The notes under the pieces were generated by a model. It ran no database searches, was not told the origin of the DNA, and was given only the letters and a program-made list of their open reading frames with translations. The position numbers were made by a program, and so were the translations under genes. Source: Paracoccaceae bacterium (GTDB lineage Bacteria; Pseudomonadota; Alphaproteobacteria; Rhodobacterales; Rhodobacteraceae). Taken from it: a stretch of 44,357 bases of DNA. The DNA lies in the NCBI GenBank assembly GCA_024636555.1, contig JAGXGW010000048.1, forward strand, positions 1 to 44,357, written 5' to 3'. Positions 1-8,385 of the stretch are shown piece by piece (the stretch's first letter is position 1; each line of letters opens with the position of its first letter).

Positions 1-1
1 C

Positions 2-2287
2 ACCAAGACAGCCGTGACCGAGGCGATGAAACATCCCCGTCAGGTCGACGCGCCGCTGGTCGAGGCTTATCTGGCCCGCCGCGCGCTGGATTATCTGGTG
101 GGCTTCAACCTCTCGCCCGTGCTCTGGCGCAAACTGCCCGGATCGCGCAGCGCGGGCCGTGTGCAATCGGTCTGCCTGCGCCTGATCGTCGAGCGCGAGA
201 TGGAGATCGAGGCCTTCCGCGCCCGTGAATACTGGTCTGTCACCGCCCGTCTGGTCACCCCGCGCGGTCAGGAATTCGACGCGCGGCTGACGCAACTGGC
301 AGGCAAGAAGCTCGACCGCTACGATCTGGAGAACGCGACACAGGCCGAAATGGCCGTGCAGGCCGTCACCTCCCGCGATCTGAGCGTTGTGTCGGTCGAG
401 GCGAAACCCGCCTCGCGCAACCCCTCCGCGCCGTTCATGACCTCTACCCTGCAGCAAGAGGCCAGCCGCAAATACGGCATGGGCGCGCGGCAGTGTATGA
501 ACGCGGCGCAGCGTCTCTATGAGGCCGGACACATTACCTATATGCGGACCGACGGTATCGACATGGCCGCCGAGGCGGTGACGGCCGCACGCGATGCGAT
601 CAAGGACCGCTACGGGGCAGAATACGTTCCCGCCAGTCCGCGCATCTACAAGAACAAGGCCAAGAACGCGCAGGAAGCGCATGAATGTATCCGCCCCACC
701 GAGATGGACCGCGACGCCGAAAGCCTGCGGATCTCGGACGCGGACCAGCGCAAGCTTTACGATCTGATCTGGAAACGCACCATCGCCTGCCAGATGGAAG
801 CAGCCCGGATGGAGCGCACCACGGTCGAGATCGGCAGCAAGGACGCTCAGGTCGGCCTGCGCGCCACGGGTCAGGTCGTGCTGTTCGACGGTTTCCTCAA
901 GGTATACGAGGAAGGCCGTGACGATGTGGCCGACGAGGACGAGCGCCGCCTGCCCCAGATCATGCAGGGCGAGAAAACCGAGAAACGCGCCATCACGCCG
1001 GACCAGCATTTTACCCAGCCGCCGCCCCGCTTCACCGAGGCGACACTGGTCAAGCGGATGGAAGAACTGGGTATCGGTCGCCCCTCGACCTATGCCAGCG
1101 TGATCACCACGATTCAGGACCGCGAATATGTCCGCAAGGACAAGAACCGCCTGTTCCCCGAGGACAAGGGCCGGATCGTCACCGTCTTCCTGATGAACTT
1201 TTTCCGCCGCTATGTGGAATATGACTTCACCGCCGATCTGGAAAACCAGCTCGACGAGGTCAGCGCGGGCGAGATGGACTATAAAGTGGTGCTCTCGCGC
1301 TTCTGGCACGATTTCTCCGCCGCCATTGCGGAGACCTCGGAACTGCGGATCACCGAAGTGCTCGATGTGCTGGATGATGCGTTGGCGCCACAGCTTTATC
1401 CCCCGCGCGAGGACGGGTCCGATCCACGGTCCTGCCCGCTGTGCGGTACCGGAAAGCTGCACCTGAAAACCTCGAAAACGGGTGGTTTTGTCGGCTGCGG
1501 CAACTATCCCGAATGCCGCTACACCCGCCCGCTAAACGCCGATCCCGAGGCACAGGGTGACCGCGTGCTCGGCACCGATCAGGGCGACGAGATCAGCCTG
1601 CGCTCCGGCCGGTTCGGGCCTTACGTGCAGCGCGGCGAGCCGACCGAGGAGGTCAAGAAACCCCCGCGCGCCAGCCTGCCCAAAGGCTGGTCGCCCGATG
1701 ACATGGATCTGGACAAGGCTTTGATGCTGCTGAACCTGCCGCGCGAGATCGGGCCGCATCCCGAGGATGGCGTCATGGTCGAGGCTGGAATCGGACGTTA
1801 CGGCCCCTTCATCAAGCACGGCAAGGTCTATGCCAATATCAAGGAGGTCGACGAGGTCTTTACCATCGGCATGAACCGCGCGATGGAAGAACTCGCCGCC
1901 AAGGCCGCCCGCATTCCGGGCGCAGGCCGCGCGGCGGCCAAACCGCTGGCCGAACTGGGCGAGCACCCGTCCGAGGGTGGCCCCGTGCAGGTGCTCGACG
2001 GTCGCTACGGTCCTTATGTCAAATGGGGCAAGGTCAACGCGACCCTGCCCAAGGATACCGACCCCACAGCCCTGACAATGGACGAAGCCGTTGTGCTGAT
2101 CGCCGAGAAGGCAGGCAAAGCGGGTGGCAAGAAGGGGGCGAAGAAGCCTGCTGCAAAAGCAAAACCCGCCGCGAAAACCGCAGCCAAAACAACCGCAGCC
2201 AAGAAACCCGCCGCCCGCAAGGCGCCTGCAAAAGCGGCCGCAAAGCCTGCATCCAAGAAGGCAGCCTCCAAAGCGTCGGAAGACTGA
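2..2287 (+). CDS. topA: DNA topoisomerase I, 3' part (5' end outside window)
   Basis: Type IA topoisomerase that relaxes negatively supercoiled DNA through a 5'-phosphotyrosine intermediate. The reading frame is open from the first bases of the window, so the N-terminal TOPRIM domain lies outside. The active-site motif YMRTDG is visible, with the catalytic Tyr encoded at 539-541. An acidic/basic cleavage core precedes a Cys-containing zinc-finger-like module (CPLCG...GCGNYPEC, about 1433-1512), then repeated topo C-terminal modules (RFGPYV, RYGPFI, RYGPYV). The last ~50 residues are almost pure Lys/Ala/Pro, a histone-H1-like tail often seen in alphaproteobacterial TopA that probably binds DNA nonspecifically. 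The stop is TGA at 2285-2287. Identity is very secure; only the start is missing. Confidence 0.97.
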   Translation, partial: TKTAVTEAMKHPRQVDAPLVEAYLARRALDYLVGFNLSPVLWRKLPGSRSAGRVQSVCLRLIVEREMEIEAFRAREYWSVTARLVTPRGQEFDARLTQLAGKKLDRYDLENATQAEMAVQAVTSRDLSVVSVEAKPASRNPSAPFMTSTLQQEASRKYGMGARQCMNAAQRLYEAGHITYMRTDGIDMAAEAVTAARDAIKDRYGAEYVPASPRIYKNKAKNAQEAHECIRPTEMDRDAESLRISDADQRKLYDLIWKRTIACQMEAARMERTTVEIGSKDAQVGLRATGQVVLFDGFLKVYEEGRDDVADEDERRLPQIMQGEKTEKRAITPDQHFTQPPPRFTEATLVKRMEELGIGRPSTYASVITTIQDREYVRKDKNRLFPEDKGRIVTVFLMNFFRRYVEYDFTADLENQLDEVSAGEMDYKVVLSRFWHDFSAAIAETSELRITEVLDVLDDALAPQLYPPREDGSDPRSCPLCGTGKLHLKTSKTGGFVGCGNYPECRYTRPLNADPEAQGDRVLGTDQGDEISLRSGRFGPYVQRGEPTEEVKKPPRASLPKGWSPDDMDLDKALMLLNLPREIGPHPEDGVMVEAGIGRYGPFIKHGKVYANIKEVDEVFTIGMNRAMEELAAKAARIPGAGRAAAKPLAELGEHPSEGGPVQVLDGRYGPYVKWGKVNATLPKDTDPTALTMDEAVVLIAEKAGKAGGKKGAKKPAAKAKPAAKTAAKTTAAKKPAARKAPAKAAAKPASKKAASKASED

Positions 2288-2331
2288 ACCGGCCCTGCCT
2301 GTCTTCTGCACTGCGGCATATGATTGACTCT

Positions 2332-2370
2332 TCGCATCCCCGGCGGCAAACAGTTGCGACGCGGATGCGA
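2332..2370 (+). promoter_or_regulatory. Inverted repeat abutting the scoA ribosome binding site
   Basis: A perfect 8-bp inverted repeat (TCGCATCC at 2332-2339, GGATGCGA at 2363-2370) encloses 23 nt and ends next to the Shine-Dalgarno GGGAGAA just before the scoA ATG. In the mRNA it would put a stem directly against the ribosome binding site. It lacks a T-tract, so it is not a convincing terminator. A regulatory role is inference. Confidence 0.35.
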
Positions 2371-2381
2371 GGGAGAAATCA

Positions 2382-3086
2382 ATGAAGAAAGTCTATAATT
2401 CGGCCAGTGACGCGCTGGATGGGCTGCTGTTCGACGGCATGTTCATCGCGGCGGGCGGCTTTGGCCTGTGTGGCATTCCCGAATTGCTGCTGAATGCGAT
2501 CAAGGAGGCCGGGACCAAGGATCTGACCTTTGCCTCCAACAATGCGGGCGTGGACGATTTCGGCATCGGCATCCTGTTGCAGACCAGACAGGTCAAGAAA
2601 ATGATCTCCTCCTACGTGGGCGAGAACGCCGAATTCATGCGGCAATATCTCAGCGGCGAGCTGGAGCTTGAGTTCAACCCGCAGGGCACGCTGGCCGAAC
2701 GCATGCGCGCCGGCGGCGCCGGTATCCCCGGTTTCTACACCAAGACAGGTGTGGGCACGGTGATCGCGGAAGGCAAGGAGCTCAAGGAGTTCAACGGCGA
2801 GACCTATGTGCTGGAACGCGGCATCATCGCCGATCTGGCCATCGTCAAGGCATGGAAAGCCGACGCCACGGGCAATCTGGTGTTCCGCAAGACCGCGCGC
2901 AACTTCAACCCGCCCGCCGCGATGTGCGGCAAGGTCTGCGTGGTCGAGGTCGAAGAGATCGTGCCGACTGGCAGCCTTGATCCCGATCACATCCACCTGC
3001 CCGGCATCTACGTGCACCGGATCATTCAGGGCCAGCACGAGAAACGGATCGAACAGCGCACAGTGCGTAAGCGGGAGACAGCATAA
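2382..3086 (+). CDS. scoA: 3-oxoacid CoA-transferase subunit A
   Basis: Alpha subunit (234 aa) of a family I CoA-transferase, most likely succinyl-CoA:3-ketoacid (acetoacetate) CoA-transferase, which activates acetoacetate for ketone-body or polyhydroxybutyrate use. The N-terminal Gly-rich stretch [10 protein letters not shown] and the internal [11 protein letters not shown] are characteristic of the A subunit, and the length is typical. The start is supported by GGGAGAA seven bases upstream of ATG 2382. Its stop overlaps the start of the B subunit by one base (TAATG), so the two are translationally coupled. Substrate could be another 3-oxoacid such as 3-oxoadipate; no aromatic-degradation genes lie nearby, which favours acetoacetate. 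Confidence 0.93.
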   Translation: MKKVYNSASDALDGLLFDGMFIAAGGFGLCGIPELLLNAIKEAGTKDLTFASNNAGVDDFGIGILLQTRQVKKMISSYVGENAEFMRQYLSGELELEFNPQGTLAERMRAGGAGIPGFYTKTGVGTVIAEGKELKEFNGETYVLERGIIADLAIVKAWKADATGNLVFRKTARNFNPPAAMCGKVCVVEVEEIVPTGSLDPDHIHLPGIYVHRIIQGQHEKRIEQRTVRKRETA

Positions 3087-3715
3087 TGCCTTGGGACCGG
3101 AACCAGATGGCCGCGCGCGCGGCACAGGAACTGCAGGACGGCTGGTATGTGAACCTCGGCATCGGGATTCCGACGCTGGTCAGCAACTACATCCCCGAAG
3201 GCGTGGAAGTGACGCTGCAATCGGAAAACGGCATGCTCGGCATGGGCGCGTTTCCTTGGGAGGGCGAGGAAGATCCCGACCTGATCAATGCCGGCAAGCA
3301 GACCATCACGGAATTGCCGCAAACCGCCTTTTTCGACAGCGCGATGTCTTTCGGCATGATCCGTGGCGGCAAAATCGCCATGGCGATCCTGGGCGCGATG
3401 GAAGTCTCCGAAGAGGGCGATCTGGCGAACTGGATGATCCCCGGCAAGCTCGTCAAGGGCATGGGCGGCGCGATGGATCTGGTCGCGGGCGTCAAGCGCG
3501 TGGTCGTCGTGATGGATCACACCAACAAGGCGGGCGAGTCCAAGATCCTGCCCGCCTGCACCCTGCCGCTGACAGGCAAGGCCGTGGTCAACCGCATCAT
3601 CACCAATCTGGGTGTGCTGGATGTGGTCGAGGGCGGCTTGAAAATCGTCGAGACCGCTGACGGCGTGACTGAGGACGAATTGCGCGCGGCGACCTTGGCG
3701 AAAATCGTAGGTTGA
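3086..3715 (+). CDS. scoB: 3-oxoacid CoA-transferase subunit B
   Basis: Beta subunit (209 aa) carrying the catalytic glutamate of family I CoA-transferases, in the stretch SENGMLGMG (about residues 47-55). The N-terminal [10 protein letters not shown] and the C-terminal-half [21 protein letters not shown] segment are typical of this subunit. It assembles with the product of the overlapping upstream gene to move CoA from succinyl-CoA to a 3-oxoacid in the cytoplasm. The start is set by the one-base overlap with scoA. A strong hairpin terminator follows within 25 bases of the stop, closing a two-gene operon. Confidence 0.93.
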   Translation: MPWDRNQMAARAAQELQDGWYVNLGIGIPTLVSNYIPEGVEVTLQSENGMLGMGAFPWEGEEDPDLINAGKQTITELPQTAFFDSAMSFGMIRGGKIAMAILGAMEVSEEGDLANWMIPGKLVKGMGGAMDLVAGVKRVVVVMDHTNKAGESKILPACTLPLTGKAVVNRIITNLGVLDVVEGGLKIVETADGVTEDELRAATLAKIVG

Positions 3716-3736
3716 ACCTGCCCTTTGTGCATGACG

Positions 3737-3772
3737 GAAATAAGGCCCGCGCCTTAATGCGGGCCTTATTTC
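3737..3772. terminator. Bidirectional hairpin terminator after scoAB
   Basis: A perfect 14-bp inverted repeat (3737-3750 and 3759-3772) with an 8-nt loop. The outer stem is A-rich on the left and T-rich on the right, so it can terminate scoAB from the left and the minus-strand transglycosylase from the right. It sits between two convergent genes, as expected. Confidence 0.85.
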
Positions 3773-3774
3773 GT

Positions 3775-3795
3775 TTCTGCTTGTCACAAATATCC
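3775..3795 (-). repeat. Dispersed ~21-nt intergenic repeat, diverged copy
   Basis: Matches the copies at 29415 and 39176 at 17 of 21 positions: TTCTGCTTG at its left end, AAATATCC at its right end. It lies just beyond the scoAB terminator, downstream of the minus-strand transglycosylase. This is the weakest copy of the family in the window. Confidence 0.4.
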
Positions 3796-3835
3796 AGATC
3801 CGCCCGCAGCGGCAAAGAAACTGCGGCGCGCAGGC

Positions 3836-4711
3836 TCATCCCTCGCCGAGGTTGAACACGCAACCGTCGGAGATCAGCATGGGCGGCGTCTTGCAAAGGT
3901 TGCGCGCCACGGCAAAGGCGGCAAGCACCTTTGGCACGTAATCGCGCGTCTCGGCATAGGGCGGCACACCGCCGTGCCGTTTGACCGCGTTCTCGCCGGC
4001 ATTGTAGCCCGCCAGCGCCATGATCGGATCGCCGTCGAACTCCCCGAGCAGCCAGTCGAGATAGGCCACGCCGCCCTTGATGTTCTGCCCAGCATTCAGG
4101 CTGTCCGCGACGCCGAACCGGTCCGCCGTGGCGGGGATCAGCTGCATCAGCCCGACAGCCCCGGCAGAGCTGACCGCATCGGCGCGCCCGCTCGACTCCA
4201 CCGCAATCACCGCCAGCACCAAAGCAGGCGAGACGCGCGTGCCGACCGTGTTGAGCAGCAGTTCCGCCCGGTGCGTCCGCGCGATCCCCAACAGATCCGT
4301 GAGCCGTGGGGCGGCGATCTGTTGCCCGGCGGCGGCATTTGCGATCTGGATCAGCGCAGGCTCCAGCCGTCCGGGGCCGCTCTGCGCCAGTTCGGGCGAG
4401 ACCGCCTCCCAGAACCAGCCATAGCGACCGGGCACCAGCGCTGCCGTGCCGGACGCAGGCGGCGGCGCGGCGCCGCGTTTGACGGCCACCGGCTGCGGTT
4501 CGATCTGCACGGTGATGCGGGGGGTCGTGCTGCCCGGCTCGGGAGGTTTGACGCGTTTGAAGGTGAATTCGGGAAACTCGGGCGCGTTCTGGGCGGAGAC
4601 GGGCGGCACTATGGCAAGCCCGGTCAACAGAATCAGACCGCAGCACAGCATGTGAAAACACCGGAACCGGCGTCGAATCGCTCGTCGATCCTTGATCCGG
4701 GATCGTTCCAT
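3836..4711 (-). CDS. Lytic transglycosylase, SLT domain protein
   Basis: Predicted murein lytic transglycosylase of the Slt/MltC-like GH23 fold (291 aa) that cleaves the MurNAc-GlcNAc bond. The C-terminal half holds the catalytic segment AVIAVESSG with Glu172, followed by the family signatures GAVGLMQLIP and ALAGYNAGENAV. A basic N-terminus followed by a hydrophobic stretch ending PVSAQ is a signal peptide or anchor; a start at the internal Met about 20 residues in (before LCCGLILL) is an alternative. A Pro-rich linker connects the two halves. It is transcribed away from the Tad locus. It may open peptidoglycan for the secretin or pilus, but that is only an inference from position. Confidence 0.88.
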   Translation of the reverse strand: MERSRIKDRRAIRRRFRCFHMLCCGLILLTGLAIVPPVSAQNAPEFPEFTFKRVKPPEPGSTTPRITVQIEPQPVAVKRGAAPPPASGTAALVPGRYGWFWEAVSPELAQSGPGRLEPALIQIANAAAGQQIAAPRLTDLLGIARTHRAELLLNTVGTRVSPALVLAVIAVESSGRADAVSSAGAVGLMQLIPATADRFGVADSLNAGQNIKGGVAYLDWLLGEFDGDPIMALAGYNAGENAVKRHGGVPPYAETRDYVPKVLAAFAVARNLCKTPPMLISDGCVFNLGEG

Positions 4712-5084
4712 GCCCGCTTTGCCTGCCTTTGCCGCGCATTTTGCGCTGTTTTGTAAGACGGATATTTACAGAATCCCCCTCCAAACACCAGAACTTCAGC
4801 GCCGTGTGCTGCAAGAAACTGTTCCGCTTGCCCCATTTCCCATGTCAAATGACACCAAACGACCTGTCAAAGTTAAATTATTCATTCACGATTTCAAAGC
4901 GTTAATAAAAAAGTGTTAGCCTTAGTGAAAAAAAAAGAAACGTACGAATCTGGTCAAACTGTCGCCCCAATCCGCTGGCTATATCTGCTCATACCGAAAC
5001 GGAGACGGGCCAAGAGAGAGACAGCCCACTCAGTCACCGGCGCGGTTGTTAACTGAGCAACAAAATCCTTTGGAGGGACCTACA
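4712..5084. other. Divergent promoter region between transglycosylase and pilin
   Basis: 373 bases without a gene. It contains a markedly A+T-rich block (about 4855-4942) with several A-tracts, unlike the GC-rich flanks, and a small perfect inverted repeat GCGCA-TTT-TGCGC at 4734-4746. The strong Shine-Dalgarno GGAGGG for the first pilin is at 5072-5077. Promoters for both flanking genes must lie here, but I see no convincing -35/-10 pair or sigma-54 site. Confidence 0.5.
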
Positions 5085-5267
5085 ATGATCAACTTCTTCA
5101 AGAACTTCAGCAAAGACGAATCCGGCGCCGTGACTGTTGACTTCGTAGTTCTGACTGCAGCCGTCGTGGCCTTGGCCGTGGTTGCTTTTACACAAATCGA
5201 CACTGCGGCTCGCGGTGTGGCAACAAATACCGCAGGTGCGATTTCGGGCGGCGTTGTACAACAGTAA
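5085..5267 (+). CDS. flp: Flp/Fap-type pilin (major pilin candidate)
   Basis: A 60-residue type IVb (Flp) prepilin, the structural subunit of the Tad pilus. A short charged leader (14 residues ending DESG) precedes the hydrophobic segment starting AVTVDFVVLTAAVV. Cleavage by the prepilin peptidase would fall after Gly14, leaving a 46-residue mature pilin. The classical Flp motif has Glu-Tyr at mature positions 5-6; here these are Asp-Phe. ATG 5085 is chosen because GGAGGG lies at ideal spacing and the leader then has the usual length. It is first in the locus and has the best ribosome binding site, fitting an abundant product. Confidence 0.88.
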   Translation: MINFFKNFSKDESGAVTVDFVVLTAAVVALAVVAFTQIDTAARGVATNTAGAISGGVVQQ

Positions 5268-5302
5268 ACTTCATAGAATTAATCCAGCGCATGATTATGA
5301 TC

Positions 5303-5331
5303 GAGGTCGCGCTGCCGAGTGCGGCCTCTTT
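5303..5331 (+). terminator. Stem-loop downstream of flp (attenuator or weak terminator)
   Basis: Arms at 5303-5310 and 5321-5328 pair over 8 bp in RNA with one G-U pair, followed by a short TTT. An alternative inner stem (GCCG/CGGC) is nested. Such a structure would let the pilin message accumulate over downstream genes. The T-tract is short, so termination would be partial. Confidence 0.45.
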
Positions 5332-5358
5332 CGGTTTGACAAAAAAGACGCTGGAATG

Positions 5359-5387
5359 GCTTAAGCTCGAATTCTAATTCGTATAAT
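5359..5387 (+). promoter_or_regulatory. Possible promoter before second pilin
   Basis: A consensus -10 hexamer TATAAT at 5382-5387 sits in an A+T-rich stretch, directly after a CGAATT-CT-AATTCG inverted repeat. The -35 region at the right spacing (about 5359-5364) is poor. It would give the second pilin transcription independent of the first. Support is sequence resemblance only. Confidence 0.3.
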
Positions 5388-5536
5388 CCAGATAAAAGCC
5401 AAATCAAATGGATAAAACCGCGTCTGTATTACCAATCTTTGCTGGCATGAGCGATCTTTCACCTTTTTTTGGGCTCATTAAGAAGCAGCAAAATTTTTCT
5501 TTTTTTAACATAGGCCACCAAGCTGGAGTGCTCAAA

Positions 5537-5713
5537 ATGACAAAGTTCAGTCGTTTTCAGAAAGATACCAAGGGTACTGTTACGGTTGATTTTGTAATTA
5601 TAACTGCAGCCGTCGTGGGTCTGGCCGTGAGTTTCTTTGTCGCAATAGAAGAGTCTGCGCATTTATTATCAGTAAACACTGCCACAGAAATTGTGGGAAG
5701 TGCCGCTGATTGA
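5537..5713 (+). CDS. Second Flp-type pilin
   Basis: A 58-residue prepilin paralogous to the gene at 5085. The leader MTKFSRFQKDTKG is followed by TVTVDFVIITAAVVGLAVS, with the same Asp-Phe at mature positions 5-6. The C-terminus differs (acidic, EESAHLL, ending SAAD), so it is diverged and may be a minor or alternative pilin. The frame is open 43 codons further upstream to 5408, but GGAG at 5524-5527 and the family leader length favour ATG 5537. Its DNA is clearly more A+T-rich than the rest of the locus. Confidence 0.8.
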   Translation: MTKFSRFQKDTKGTVTVDFVIITAAVVGLAVSFFVAIEESAHLLSVNTATEIVGSAAD

Positions 5714-5787
5714 AAATATGCCAATGAACGGCGTAAGTTTTTTATTATGTGAGGTTTCATGGTGAAACAGAATCGAAAGGTTGGAGT

Positions 5788-6654
5788 ATGCGAGCAGTTT
5801 TTGTCCTTGTCCTTTTAGCCGGTGTCGGCTTAGCCGGGTTTGCCGTGATGATGGCGAAACAGCAGTTTGATGCCTATCAGACGCAACTGGCCCAGGCCCA
5901 AAGCAGCCAGCCGGAAAGCGTGCCGACAGTCGAGGTTTTCGTCGCGAACAAGGAGTTGAACTACGGCGACGCGCTGACCCCTGAAGATCTGCGCGCGGTC
6001 AAATGGCCGGTGAATGCTATCCCCGAAGGCAGCTTCGCAGCACTTAAGGATATTTTCCCCGAAAACAACAATTCCCCCCGCTACGTTCTGCGTATCATCG
6101 AAAAGGACGAGGCGATCATGGCCAGCAAGATCAGCCTGCCGGGCGAGGATGCGGGCCTGAACTCGCGGATCGAGCGCGGGATGCGCGCCTTTGCGATCAA
6201 GGTCGACGTGGCCTCCGGCGTATCCGGCTTTCTGCGCCCAGGTGACCGGGTCGACGTTTACTGGACCGGACGTGTAAACGGCAACTTCGAGAATAATCTC
6301 AACGGCGACATTACAAAGCTGATCGAAGCCAATGTGCGCCTCATTGCCGTTGATCAAAGTTCCAACGACATGAATTCCGGAGCGTCCATCGCGCGTACCG
6401 TCACTGTATCCGTTCGCCCCGATCAGGTGGCGGCGCTGGCACAGGCACAATCGACCGGACGGCTCGCCCTGTCTCTCGTCGGAACGAAGGACGATACGGT
6501 CGCGGAAGCCATCGAGGTGGATCAGCGCAGCCTTCTGGGGCTGGTCAGCGCGCCTGTCATAGCGCCCGTGGAGATTGAACGCGAGGAGGTCTGCACAACC
6601 CGTGTGCGCCGCGGTGCCGAAGTTGTCGAATTGCCGATCCCCTGCACGAATTGA
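5788..6654 (+). CDS. cpaB: Flp pilus assembly protein CpaB / RcpC
   Basis: Periplasmic Tad assembly factor with an N-terminal membrane anchor (residues ~1-22, hydrophobic) and an SAF-like domain (VEVFVANKELNYGDAL...DLRAVKWP, about residues 45-80), then the RcpC domain with FLRPGDRVDVYWTG. It is thought to support the secretin channel or contact peptidoglycan. Length 288 aa is normal. ATG 5788 is chosen over an upstream in-frame codon because the hydrophobic anchor starts immediately and AAAGG lies upstream. Two Cys near the C-terminus (VCTTRV...PIPCTN) could form a disulfide. Confidence 0.92.
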   Translation: MRAVFVLVLLAGVGLAGFAVMMAKQQFDAYQTQLAQAQSSQPESVPTVEVFVANKELNYGDALTPEDLRAVKWPVNAIPEGSFAALKDIFPENNNSPRYVLRIIEKDEAIMASKISLPGEDAGLNSRIERGMRAFAIKVDVASGVSGFLRPGDRVDVYWTGRVNGNFENNLNGDITKLIEANVRLIAVDQSSNDMNSGASIARTVTVSVRPDQVAALAQAQSTGRLALSLVGTKDDTVAEAIEVDQRSLLGLVSAPVIAPVEIEREEVCTTRVRRGAEVVELPIPCTN

Positions 6655-6739
6655 GAAAAAAATGCGCTGTGGCAGTAACTTGGGCCGTCGCGCAAAAGTC
6701 TCAAGCCACGATTGTCGCTCCAATCGCACCGGATAAAAC

Positions 6740-6769
6740 AGGCAGGTCTTTCGCAAGACCTGCCTTTTT
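6740..6769 (+). terminator. Intrinsic terminator between cpaB and cpaC
   Basis: A perfect 11-bp stem (6740-6750 with 6755-6765), a UUCG-like 4-nt loop (TCGC) and a following T-tract (6765-6769). It is a textbook Rho-independent terminator placed inside the pilus locus, about 85 bases after the cpaB stop. The next ~180 bases up to cpaC hold no gene and must contain a promoter if the terminator is efficient. Confidence 0.85.
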
Positions 6770-6947
6770 CGTGGAATGATCAGATCGCGATCCCGTCACA
6801 AGATTTTCAGGGTCTGTTGCCCGTTATCCACATAAGCCCCTGCCCTGAAGCTATTGATTCTTGCAATAAATCCGGAAATCGCCCATGCTCCGGTCAACGC
6901 GGGCGAAAAGACCCGCTTGCTGAGGCGTGATCGGAAAGGCAGGTCAC

Positions 6948-8381
6948 ATGAAAACGGACAGATTTATCAAGGCCGCCCTCATCGGGCTGGCCTTCGGGTT
7001 TGGCCAGATTGCGGCCACCCCGGATGTACAAGCTCAAACGGTGCGCGTCCTTCAGGAGGGCCGCTCGGCCAATCTCGCTGTGCCGATGAACCGGGCGGTT
7101 GTGGTCGAAAGCGAGGTTCCATTTGCGGAACTGTCGATTGCCAATCCGGCAATCGCCGACATCTCCTCCTTGTCGGAGAGCACGATCTATGTGCTGGGCA
7201 AAGCGCCCGGCACCACGACATTGACCTTGCTGGACGCCAGCGGACAGTTGATCACCAATATTGACGTCCGCGTTGCCGCGGATATCAGCGAGTTCAAGGA
7301 GCGTCTGGGGCAGATCCTGCCAGGCGAAAAGATCGAGGTCCGCACCGCGAATGACGGTATCGTTCTGTCCGGCTCCGTATCCAGCTCCCAACGTCTGCAA
7401 CGCGCGCTGGATCTTGCAGAACGCTACGCGCCGGAGCGTGTCTCCAACCTGATGTCGGTCGGCGGTGTGCAGCAGGTAATGCTCAAGGTACGGTTTGCCG
7501 AGATGCAGCGCAGCGTGTCCAAATCGCTCAGCGCCTCACTGGCTTTGGGTGGCAGCGCCTTTGGCAACGACATGGGCATTTCGGCCGGATCGAACACGCT
7601 CAACAATCTTGGGGCACAGACCGGCGGTTTGACCGGGAACATCCCGGCGAGCAATAGCAACAACGGCGCGATGCTCCTCGGGTTTGGTGCTGGTGCTGTC
7701 GAAGTTGGTATTTTGCTGGAAGCGCTTGAACGCAAAGGCGTCGTTCGCACGCTGGCCGAGCCGAACCTTGTGGCCCTCTCCGGTCAGGAGGCCAAGTTTC
7801 TGGCGGGCGGTGAATATCCCGTGCCTGTCTCCCAGGAGGGGGGCACCATTTCGATCGAGTTCAAACCTTTCGGGATTGAGCTGAACTTCGTACCTCGCGT
7901 CGTCGATGGCGATCTGATCAACCTCGAAATGATGGCGGCGGTGTCTTCGATTGATCCGTCCAACGGCATCGAACTCAACTCCTTCCGCGTTGATGCTTTC
8001 CAGCGCCGCGAAACCTCGACCACTGTCGAGTTGCGTGACGGCGAAAGCTTTGCCGTTGCCGGGCTGTTGCAGGACGATTTCCGCGACACTGCCAGTCAGG
8101 TGCCGTTTCTGGGAGATATCCCCGTGCTGGGCAGCCTGTTCCGCAGCGCCGATTACCGCCGCGCGCAATCCGAATTGGTGATTATCGTGACGGCGCATCT
8201 TGTGACGCCCACGCGCGGCGAGGCGCTCGCCCTGCCGACAGACCGGATCAGGCCACCCAGCGAGCGTGACCTGTTCCTGTTCGGCCGCGTCGCGCGTGAG
8301 GGACAGCCCGCGCTGTCCGGTGCCGCCGGAGAGGTTGCCAGACAGGATTTCAACGGGTCTTATGGCTATGTGATGGACTGA
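6948..8381 (+). CDS. cpaC: Tad pilus outer-membrane secretin CpaC / RcpA
   Basis: Secretin that forms the outer-membrane channel for the Tad pilus (477 aa from ATG 6948). A signal peptide (MKTDRFIKAALIGLAFG...VQAQ) is followed by the N-terminal pilus/BON-like domain with NPAIADISSLSESTIYVLGKAPGTTTL, and then the C-terminal secretin domain with VEVGILLEALERKGVVRTLAEPNLVALSG split over residues ~250-290 and the late LRDGESFAVAGLL and VPFLGDIPVLGSLF motifs. A GTG at 6927 is in frame, but AAAGGCAGG precedes ATG 6948 and the signal peptide begins there. It opens a probable two-gene unit with the OmpA-like gene four bases downstream. Confidence 0.95.
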   Translation: MKTDRFIKAALIGLAFGFGQIAATPDVQAQTVRVLQEGRSANLAVPMNRAVVVESEVPFAELSIANPAIADISSLSESTIYVLGKAPGTTTLTLLDASGQLITNIDVRVAADISEFKERLGQILPGEKIEVRTANDGIVLSGSVSSSQRLQRALDLAERYAPERVSNLMSVGGVQQVMLKVRFAEMQRSVSKSLSASLALGGSAFGNDMGISAGSNTLNNLGAQTGGLTGNIPASNSNNGAMLLGFGAGAVEVGILLEALERKGVVRTLAEPNLVALSGQEAKFLAGGEYPVPVSQEGGTISIEFKPFGIELNFVPRVVDGDLINLEMMAAVSSIDPSNGIELNSFRVDAFQRRETSTTVELRDGESFAVAGLLQDDFRDTASQVPFLGDIPVLGSLFRSADYRRAQSELVIIVTAHLVTPTRGEALALPTDRIRPPSERDLFLFGRVAREGQPALSGAAGEVARQDFNGSYGYVMD

Positions 8382-8385
8382 TCGG

